Of a stretch of DNA of 10,855 bases, positions 1 through 4,942 are shown piece by piece. Positions within the stretch are counted from its first letter, which is position 1; each line of letters starts with the position of its first letter. The translations under genes were made by a program, and so were the position numbers. Location: the NCBI GenBank assembly GCA_964355525.1, contig CAYHDY010000034.1, positions 1 through 10,855 on the forward strand, in the 5' to 3' direction. The notes under the pieces were generated by a model. It was not told where the DNA came from, ran no database searches, and saw only the letters and a list, made by a program, of their open reading frames with translations. This DNA comes from XYB2-FULL-45-11 sp964355525. Lineage in GTDB: Bacteria; Patescibacteriota; Patescibacteriia; UBA9934; GWF2-40-263.

Positions 1-95
1 CCGCCTCCGCCTCCGCCTCCACCTCCGCCTCCGCCTCCGCCTCCGCCTCCGCCTCCGCCTCCGCCACCGCCACCACCACCGCCACCACCACTTCC
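1..95. repeat. Hexanucleotide microsatellite encoding poly-Gly
   Basis: The plus strand shows tandem CCGCCT units from 1 to about 66, interrupted once by CCACCT, then CCACCG/CCACCA variants to about 95. On the coding (minus) strand this is GGC GGA repeated, giving an uninterrupted Gly run in the DUF5667-like protein. Six-base units keep the frame, so copy number can change without frameshift. The repeat continues past the left edge, which may be why the contig ends here. Confidence 0.9.
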
Positions 96-1952
96 ACCGC
101 CGGATCCTCCGCCAGGACCGCCAGGTCCACCACCTGGAGGACCTCCAGCACCCGGACCACCTGGACCTCCACCTGGAGGACCGCCAAAGTTACTTCCTCC
201 GGGTCCTCCCTCATTACCCGGACCCATGTTTCCGTCTTTCGGACCGCCTGGGCCGCCAGGTCCACCACCTGGGGGACCTCCGCCCGTTCCGTCTCCAATT
301 TTACCACCAGGTCCTCCACCGTCTGGACCGCCTGGGGGTTTTCCACCTTTTATGCCCGGAACACCTCCACCTGGAGGTTTCCCACCTAAGTTACCTCCAT
401 TTGGACCACCTTCAGGTTTTTCTCCGTTTGGTCCTCTGCCTTGAGGACCTCCATTATCCTTTGGGCCATTGCCGTTATCATCTTTTTGTTCATCTCCGTT
501 TTTTGGTTTTTGACCGTCACCTTTTGGTTTAAAAAATCCTTTCACTCGATCCATCATTCCTTGCGGTTCTGTCCGTTGTTCCTTTTCTGTTTGATCCGGT
601 CGATTTTGTCTTTGATCGTCTCCATTTGGTGGAGCTTGTCGATCACTCTGTTGATCGGTCACGCCCGGAGGGGGACCTCGACGATCCTCTGGGGGCTGTC
701 CTTGTTGATCATTTGGGGGTCGTCGATCGTTTGGCTGTTGATTTTGTTGATCGTTTTGAGTTTGGTCGCCCGGTTCCTGTCCTTGTGTATTATCTTCTTG
801 ACGAAAAAAGTTTTTCATCCGATTAAAAAAACCTTGTTTTGATTGTTGATTCGATTGATCTGGTCGATTCTTACCTTGATCTCCATCGTTTGGGGGAGAT
901 TGCTGATCATCTTGATCGTTCGGTCGTTCGTCGTTCACTCCCGGTGGAGGGCCTCGACGATCGTCTCGTGGTTCCCCTTGTTGATTATCTGGACGCTCTC
1001 CTTGATTCATGAATTGTCTTCCGATGTCTTCGAGTTGATTTTTCAGATCCGGCATCTGTTCGATTTGTTTCATCATCTCCACAGCTTTCGAATCACCCTT
1101 TTCTGCTGAAGCTTTCAGTTCCGTGATTTTATTTTGAAATTTTTGAATATCACCCTGATGTTCCTCGATTCCCTTTTTTACTTCTTCAAGTCGTTGTGTT
1201 TTCAATTCTTCGAGTTTTGTTTGCGCAGACGTATCGCCGTTTTTCACGGCTTCTTTTAATTGCTGAAATTGCGCGACGCGATCTTGTATTTCCGTTGCAT
1301 GCGCTTCGATATTCGCTTTTACTTCTTTCAAGTGTGCACGAACGTCTTCTGGAATTTTGTCATTATTGATGGCTGTTTCCAGTCTTTGTGATTGTTCGGT
1401 GATCTTTGCACGAACATCCAAAACTTTGTCGACATTCTCGGTTCCGGCTTTCGTTTCGATCTCGTCAAACATCTGCTGTTGTTTTTCTGCTTGTGCCGCG
1501 CGGTTCTTCAGAAGACGTTCTGTGTCTTTGTTTGGATTCTTTAACGCTTCATCTTGGCTCGATTGCACCTTTTGCATGAGGGTGTTTGCACGTTCCATGT
1601 TTTGTTGCGCCCGTCCTTTTGTTTTTTCATCGGTCGATTCCAAATCTTTTTGCGCGATGAGTAATCGTTCATCTGCAAATTTCATCGCAGTTTCTGCTTT
1701 TTTGTTTGGATCAAATATGAACGCAAGTGTTACGTTCTCTTTGATTCCACGGAAAAACATTCCGAATGCCGATGGTGCTTTTGTCGGTTCCTCGATGGTG
1801 ATTCCCTCATAGGAGGGGGTAGCTTGCTCGGCTTGTTGAACGAGTGCTGCGACGCCGTTGTCGGATGTGTCATCCGATGCAGCAAAACTTGTTTGCACAC
1901 CACTTGAAAGCGATAGGATCATCGCTAAAAAGAAAATGGATAAATAGCGCAT
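1..1952 (-). CDS. Secreted DUF5667-like protein with Gly-rich tail (partial, 3' end outside window)
   Basis: The frame is open from the ATG at 1952-1950 to the window edge (650 full codons), so the C-terminus is missing. Residues 1-25 form a signal peptide (MRYLSIFFLAMILSLSSG..., likely cut after TSFA). Residues about 60-160 read GMFFRGIKENVTLAFIFDPN followed by KKAE and ADERL, the pattern I associate with DUF5667, a helical domain of unknown function common in Patescibacteria. Residues to about 310 are charged, Gln/Glu/Lys-rich and probably coiled coil. Residues about 330-513 hold two copies of a ~92-residue module, each starting DRRGPPPGV and each containing an aromatic-basic helix (GFFNRMKNFF or GMMDRVKGFF). 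After about residue 485 the sequence becomes Gly/Pro-rich and then almost pure Gly at the edge. I infer a cell-envelope or surface protein. No clear Shine-Dalgarno precedes the ATG. It is divergent from rseP. Confidence 0.85.
   Translation of the reverse strand, partial: MRYLSIFFLAMILSLSSGVQTSFAASDDTSDNGVAALVQQAEQATPSYEGITIEEPTKAPSAFGMFFRGIKENVTLAFIFDPNKKAETAMKFADERLLIAQKDLESTDEKTKGRAQQNMERANTLMQKVQSSQDEALKNPNKDTERLLKNRAAQAEKQQQMFDEIETKAGTENVDKVLDVRAKITEQSQRLETAINNDKIPEDVRAHLKEVKANIEAHATEIQDRVAQFQQLKEAVKNGDTSAQTKLEELKTQRLEEVKKGIEEHQGDIQKFQNKITELKASAEKGDSKAVEMMKQIEQMPDLKNQLEDIGRQFMNQGERPDNQQGEPRDDRRGPPPGVNDERPNDQDDQQSPPNDGDQGKNRPDQSNQQSKQGFFNRMKNFFRQEDNTQGQEPGDQTQNDQQNQQPNDRRPPNDQQGQPPEDRRGPPPGVTDQQSDRQAPPNGDDQRQNRPDQTEKEQRTEPQGMMDRVKGFFKPKGDGQKPKNGDEQKDDNGNGPKDNGGPQGRGPNGEKPEGGPNGGNLGGKPPGGGVPGIKGGKPPGGPDGGGPGGKIGDGTGGGPPGGGPGGPGGPKDGNMGPGNEGGPGGSNFGGPPGGGPGGPGAGGPPGGGPGGPGGGSGGGSGGGGGGGGGGGGGGGGGGGGGGGGGGGGG
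414..965 (-). repeat. Two tandem ~92-codon modules within the DUF5667-like gene
   Basis: The stretch encoding DRRGPPPGV begins at 965 and again at 689 (offset 276 bp, 92 codons). The later block encoding QG(FF/MM)(N/D)R(M/V)K begins at 836 and again at 563 (offset 273 bp, 91 codons). Between these anchors both units are rich in Gln, Asn, Asp and Pro, including NDQ, NRPDQ and PPN(D/G) words. The copies are diverged, so this is an old internal duplication. The left boundary of unit 2 is approximate because it grades into the Gly-rich tail. Confidence 0.75.
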
Positions 1953-1994
1953 AGGTTGTATGTGATGCGGGTATCCGCGTGAGTAATTGATTTT

Positions 1995-2003
1995 ATTTTA
2001 TCA
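1995..2003 (-). promoter_or_regulatory. Possible extended -10 promoter for the DUF5667-like gene
   Basis: On the minus strand TGATAAAAT fits an extended -10 (TGn plus TAAAAT), and transcription would start near 1988, about 36 nt before the ATG. I see no convincing -35. The leader would contain a small hairpin, GCGG-ATAC-CCGC (1967-1978). This is a weak call from sequence alone. Confidence 0.35.
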
Positions 2004-2028
2004 TGATTAAGAAATTTTTGCGTGTCTC

Positions 2029-2054
2029 GACACGTCGCTCGCGAGCGACGTGTC
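2029..2054. repeat. Perfect 26-bp palindrome without loop, upstream of rseP
   Basis: Arm GACACGTCGCTCG is followed directly by its exact reverse complement CGAGCGACGTGTC. A further CGTGTC at 2021-2026 can pair with GACACG at 2029-2034, so alternative hairpins are possible. The palindrome ends exactly one base before the proposed -35 box of rseP (2055), a position suited to an operator. There is no T-run, so a terminator role is unlikely. Confidence 0.85.
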
Positions 2055-2083
2055 TTGCCGATACACAGGAAAACCGATATCAT
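2055..2083 (+). promoter_or_regulatory. Proposed rseP operon promoter
   Basis: TTGCCG (2055-2060; 4 of 6 to TTGACA), a 17-bp spacer, then TATCAT (2078-2083; 5 of 6 to TATAAT). The -10 ends 9 bp before the rseP ATG, so the transcript would be leaderless or nearly so. dnaE shows the same geometry, which raises confidence a little. Confidence 0.5.
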
Positions 2084-2092
2084 TTCCGCACT

Positions 2093-3175
2093 ATGATCCT
2101 CACTGTCCTCTTGTTTATCGCCATTCTTTCCGTTCTCGTTTTTGTCCATGAACTCGGGCATTTTTTGATGGCTCGGGCATGTGGAATGAAGGTGGAAGAA
2201 TTTGGCTTCGGATTTCCTCCGCGAGCGTTTGGTATTCGTCGAGGGGATACACTTTATTCGATCAACTGGATTCCGATCGGGGGGTTCGTGAAGATTAAAG
2301 GAGAGAATGGGAACGATCGGGAACATGCGGACAGTTTTGCATCCAAAAAAGTTTGGCAGAGATTTCTTGTGCTCATCGCCGGAGTCACCATGAATTTTTT
2401 TCTGGCGGCTGTGTTATTTTCGGTCGGATACATGATCGGACTTCCGAGTGTTATTGATAAGGATGTGCCAACAAGTGCAACCGTTTCGCAAAGCCATTTG
2501 TCCATCATGCAAGTTCTTGCCGATTCGCCGGCAGCAAAAGCTGGAATCGCTGAAGGGGATTCGATTGTTTCAATGGATGGCCGTGTGATCGAAGAGGAAG
2601 AGGAAGCTCGAACATATATTGCTGATCACGGAACAAAAGGAATGGATCTGACACTCGAACGAGCGGATAAAACGATCCGAACGGTTCATGTGACAGCCGA
2701 GCCGCTCGCAGGTCGAGAGATGAGCGGCATTGGGATTGCGTTTGTTCGCACGGGTCTTGTCTCGTTTCCATTTTATCTCGCGATTCCACAAGGCATAAAC
2801 GCGACCGTTCAATTTACGGGTCAGATCCTTTCTGCGTTTTGGCGTTTGATCGTGAGTTTACTTGGTGGACATGGAACGGGAATGGATTTGTCCGGTCCTG
2901 TCGGCATCGCCGTGATGACCGGTCAGGTTGCGGCAATGGGTTTTGTTTACATCCTTCAATTCGCTGCAATACTTTCGATTAACCTTGGGGTCGTGAATGC
3001 GTTGCCATTTCCAGCGCTCGACGGTGGTCGCATTCTTTTTCTGATGATCGAGAAACTTCGCGGTCGTGCAACAAATGAGCGTCTTGAAATCGCGATGAAT
3101 AATTTAGGATTCCTTATTCTGATGTTGCTTGTGGTGTTTGTGACCGTGAAAGATGTGATCCATTTGTTTAAATAA
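2093..3175 (+). CDS. rseP: Site-2 intramembrane metalloprotease RseP/RasP (M50B)
   Basis: Family role: a zinc metalloprotease that cleaves transmembrane segments, such as anti-sigma factors or leftover signal peptides, inside the cytoplasmic membrane. In the sequence, the first transmembrane helix carries HELGH (H19-H23, zinc ligands plus catalytic Glu). A PDZ-like domain follows at about residues 135-220 (DSPAAKAGIAEGD). The second active-site segment is NALPFPALDGGR with Asp310 as third zinc ligand, and the last hydrophobic helix is near the C-terminus. The length, 360 residues, is normal for the shorter family members. I chose the ATG at 2093 because the protein then starts directly with the first helix. 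An in-frame ATG at 2003 would add about 30 residues read through the palindrome and the promoter. It leads the pheS operon, with only 4 bp between genes. Confidence 0.93.
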   Translation: MILTVLLFIAILSVLVFVHELGHFLMARACGMKVEEFGFGFPPRAFGIRRGDTLYSINWIPIGGFVKIKGENGNDREHADSFASKKVWQRFLVLIAGVTMNFFLAAVLFSVGYMIGLPSVIDKDVPTSATVSQSHLSIMQVLADSPAAKAGIAEGDSIVSMDGRVIEEEEEARTYIADHGTKGMDLTLERADKTIRTVHVTAEPLAGREMSGIGIAFVRTGLVSFPFYLAIPQGINATVQFTGQILSAFWRLIVSLLGGHGTGMDLSGPVGIAVMTGQVAAMGFVYILQFAAILSINLGVVNALPFPALDGGRILFLMIEKLRGRATNERLEIAMNNLGFLILMLLVVFVTVKDVIHLFK

Positions 3176-3179
3176 AAAT

Positions 3180-4259
3180 ATGAAATCCAAAATTGAACAA
3201 TTAAAAAAGGATGCACTTCATCTTCTCGAGAAGGTTACGGATCGGGATAATCTTGAAGCGCTCAAGACCGATGTGCTTGGTCGCAAAGGAAAATTGAATG
3301 AGCTCATGAAAGAAATGATGAGTCTCGCCGACGACGAACGCAAAGTCATCGGTCAATTTGCAAATGAACTCAAAGGTTCGATCGAAGTTGCGTTTGGTGA
3401 AAAAGAACGTTCGATGTTTCATATTGAAGAATTGAATCGCGCGGAAAAAGAATGGATCGATGTGACAGCACCGGGAAAATTTCCTGCGGCGGGTCATTTG
3501 CATCCAGTGACGCAAGCGATCGAAGAAATTCAACAGACATTCGAGAAGATTGGATTCACCGCTGCACGTATTCCGGAAATCGATTGGGATTATTACGTGT
3601 TTGAAACATTGAACATGCCGGGTGATCATCCGGCACGCGATGATTGGGAAACATTTTTTGTGGAAGAGGGGAACAAAGGTGAACAAAGGAAACCAGAGGA
3701 AACCAGAGGAGGAAAAGGGAAACTTGTTTTGACGCCGCATACATCGAACTCGCAGGTTCGGACGATGGAATTGCAAAAGCCGCCGATTCGCATGGTGAAT
3801 ATCAATCGCACGTATCGCCGACAATCCGATGTCACGCATGTTCCGATGTTTCATCAGTTTGAAGGATTGGTCATTGATCGCGGTATCACGATCGTTCAAT
3901 TAAAAGGAGTGATCGATTATTTTGCCAAAACGTATTTCGGACCGACGCGCCAAACACGTTTACGCCCGCATCATTTCCGATTTACGGAACCAAGTTTTGA
4001 AATTGATATCAGTTGTGGAGTGTGTGGCGGTGATGCATCCGTGTCATGTCGACTCTGTAAATCCGGTTGGCTCGAACTCGGCGGTGCCGGTATGGTGCAT
4101 CCGAATGTGTTGAAAGCAGGAGGATTGGATCCTGAAGAATTTTCCGGTTTCGCTTTCGGTTGGGGAGTGGAACGCGTGCTCATGATGCGAGAGGGAATGA
4201 ACATCGATGACATTCGTATCCTTTATAAAAATGATTTGCGATTCGTGAAACAGTTTTAA
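3180..4259 (+). CDS. pheS: Phenylalanyl-tRNA synthetase alpha subunit
   Basis: Class II aminoacyl-tRNA synthetase subunit carrying the Phe-tRNA(Phe) active site; works as an alpha2beta2 tetramer with PheT in the cytoplasm. Seen: N-terminal coiled-coil arm (residues about 1-90), HPVTQ at the start of the catalytic core, HTSNSQVRTM, motif 2 region (RMVNINRTYRRQSD...THVPMFHQFEG), FEIDISC, and motif 3 FAFGWGVERVLMM with the C-terminal ILYKNDLRFVKQF. A four-Cys cluster (CGVC...CRLC, near residues 280-296) sits before GAGMVHPNVL, as in some bacterial PheS, and may bind zinc. Oddity: residues about 163-181 are a charged insertion (GNKGEQRKPEETRGGKGK) encoded by a 10-bp-period repeat just before the conserved HTS element. 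The length, 359 residues, is otherwise typical. No Shine-Dalgarno is visible, so it is probably coupled to rseP. Confidence 0.96.
   Translation: MKSKIEQLKKDALHLLEKVTDRDNLEALKTDVLGRKGKLNELMKEMMSLADDERKVIGQFANELKGSIEVAFGEKERSMFHIEELNRAEKEWIDVTAPGKFPAAGHLHPVTQAIEEIQQTFEKIGFTAARIPEIDWDYYVFETLNMPGDHPARDDWETFFVEEGNKGEQRKPEETRGGKGKLVLTPHTSNSQVRTMELQKPPIRMVNINRTYRRQSDVTHVPMFHQFEGLVIDRGITIVQLKGVIDYFAKTYFGPTRQTRLRPHHFRFTEPSFEIDISCGVCGGDASVSCRLCKSGWLELGGAGMVHPNVLKAGGLDPEEFSGFAFGWGVERVLMMREGMNIDDIRILYKNDLRFVKQF
3671..3720 (+). repeat. 10-bp-period repeat array inside pheS
   Basis: Five consecutive decamers: GAACAAAGGT, GAACAAAGGA, AACCAGAGGA, AACCAGAGGA, GGAAAAGGGA. Two pairs are identical or nearly so, and the strand is almost all purine. 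Because 10 is not a multiple of 3, the encoded peptide is not repetitive. The reading frame of pheS is nevertheless kept, so the total inserted length must be a multiple of three. It encodes a surface-type charged loop. Confidence 0.8.
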
Positions 4260-4262
4260 TGT

Positions 4263-4772
4263 ATGTCGATGTCTTTGATTGTAAATGAACCAATCGAACA
4301 AAGAATACTTTTTATTCGGGGAAAACGTGTAATGGCCGATCGTGACTTGGCCTTGCTTTATGGGGTTACAACAAAGGTTTTCAATCAGACCGTTAAACGA
4401 AATATTGCACGTTTTCCTTCTGATTTCATGTTTCAATTGAATGAAGAAGAATTAAAAAATTGGAGGTCACAAATTGTGACCTCCAATCGGGAAAAGATGG
4501 GAATACGTTATAAACCTCATGTTTTTACGGAGCAAGGTGTCGCGATGCTTTCAAGTGTTTTGAAAAGCGAACGAGCAATTATGGTAAATATCCAAATTAT
4601 TCGTACGTTTTCAAAACTCCGTGAGATGGTTGAAGAGAGTGACACACTTCGAAGAAAGCTTGAAATCATGGAAAAGCAATACGATGAGCAATTTAAGGTT
4701 GTTTTTGATGCACTAAAGCGACTCTTAGAGGATAAAGATCAGCCGATAGAACAGATTGGTTTCCGAGAATGA
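4263..4772 (+). CDS. ORF6N-domain DNA-binding protein inserted between pheS and pheT
   Basis: The N-terminal half matches the ORF6N family (PF10543; phage and mobile-element associated, presumed DNA-binding). Recognised words are IRGKRVMADRDLALLYGV, FNQTVKRNIARFPSDFMFQL, NWRSQIVTSN and FTEQGVAMLSSVLKSERAI. Residues about 110-160 look like a charged coiled coil (EESDTLRRKLEIMEKQYDEQF), probably for oligomerisation. The length, 169 residues, is usual for compact members. It starts 3 bp after the pheS stop, without a Shine-Dalgarno; Met3 (4269) is an alternative start. Codons for W67-N75 form a perfect 29-bp palindrome, related to four palindromes that follow the gene. The gene splits the normal pheST pair, which suggests acquisition by transfer into an expressed operon. 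Its function here is unknown; autoregulation is my inference. Confidence 0.9.
   Translation: MSMSLIVNEPIEQRILFIRGKRVMADRDLALLYGVTTKVFNQTVKRNIARFPSDFMFQLNEEELKNWRSQIVTSNREKMGIRYKPHVFTEQGVAMLSSVLKSERAIMVNIQIIRTFSKLREMVEESDTLRRKLEIMEKQYDEQFKVVFDALKRLLEDKDQPIEQIGFRE
4459..4487. repeat. Palindrome copy 1, inside the ORF6N coding sequence
   Basis: Arms ATTGGAGGTCACAA (4459-4472) and TTGTGACCTCCAAT (4474-4487) match perfectly around a single A at 4473. The strand reads in frame as NWRSQIVTSN, a conserved part of the ORF6N family, so it is both coding sequence and a strong inverted repeat. Confidence 0.95.
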
Positions 4773-4773
4773 A

Positions 4774-4802
4774 ATTGGAGGTCACAATTTATGACTTTCA
4801 AT
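4774..4802. repeat. Palindrome copy 2, directly after the ORF6N stop codon
   Basis: The left arm ATTGGAGGTCACAA is identical to copy 1; the right arm TTATGACTTTCAAT differs at three transitions. It begins 2 bp after the TGA and lies in the same frame as the ORF6N gene. Read through, it spells NWRSQFMTFN followed by SDK, close to copy 1's NWRSQIVTSN-REK. Two of the three changes still allow G-U pairing in RNA. Confidence 0.85.
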
Positions 4803-4807
4803 TCGGA

Positions 4808-4830
4808 TAAGGTCACAAAATGTGACCTTA
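4808..4830. repeat. Palindrome copy 3
   Basis: Perfect arms TAAGGTCACA and TGTGACCTTA around AAA (4818-4820). The core GGTCACA...TGTGACC is shared with the other copies. Read in the matching register it gives RSQNVTL. Confidence 0.9.
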
Positions 4831-4846
4831 GAAAGCAGGTAAATTG

Positions 4847-4877
4847 AACTTAAAGTCACAAATTGTGATATCAAGTT
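4847..4877. repeat. Palindrome copy 4 (imperfect)
   Basis: Left arm AACTTAAAGTCACAA, central A at 4862, right arm TTGTGATATCAAGTT, with three mismatches in 15 pairs. The TCACAAATTGTGA core is intact. In the matching register it reads NLKSQIVIS. Confidence 0.8.
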
Positions 4878-4903
4878 TCAAGTAATTACAGCACTATTCA
4901 AAC

Positions 4904-4928
4904 TTGAGGTCACAAATTGTGACCTCAA
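4904..4928. repeat. Palindrome copy 5, 14 bp before the pheT start
   Basis: Perfect arms TTGAGGTCACAA and TTGTGACCTCAA around a single A at 4916. With the preceding AAC codon it reads NLRSQIVTSN, a near-consensus ORF6N family word. It ends 14 bp before the pheT ATG, so a bound protein or an RNA hairpin here would affect pheT expression. Confidence 0.9.
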
Positions 4929-4942
4929 ACGATCGAATTCCT

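Noticed and set aside
226..1109. Plus-strand Pro-rich and hydrophobic reading frames (226-444, 441-842, 843-1109)
   Set aside because: They mirror the Gly/Gln/Asp-rich minus-strand gene; no start signals or family features.
1357..1812. Plus-strand Ser/Cys/Phe-rich reading frame
   Set aside because: Antisense shadow of the coiled-coil part of the DUF5667-like protein.
2003..2092. N-terminal extension of rseP from the ATG at 2003
   Set aside because: Would read through the palindrome and promoter; the family begins at the first transmembrane helix.
3201..3899. Long minus-strand frame opposite pheS
   Set aside because: Composition (His, Phe, Arg-rich) typical of an antisense shadow; pheS is certain on the other strand.
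4770..4847. TGA readthrough (UGA as Gly) extending the ORF6N protein through copies 2 and 3
   Set aside because: The in-frame continuation is 25 residues to another TGA. No other gene here has an in-frame TGA, and the protein is complete at the first stop.
4774..4928. CRISPR array
   Set aside because: Units are palindromes of differing length and sequence with 2-30 bp between them, with no constant repeat or spacer size and no cas genes.
4773..4942. T-box or leader attenuator controlling pheT
   Set aside because: No T-box sequence, no specifier stem, and no U-run terminator seen; the palindromes match the ORF6N coding copy instead.
4904..4942. TTG start extending PheT
   Set aside because: The added residues come from palindrome copy 5; PheT proteins begin at ISYNWL.
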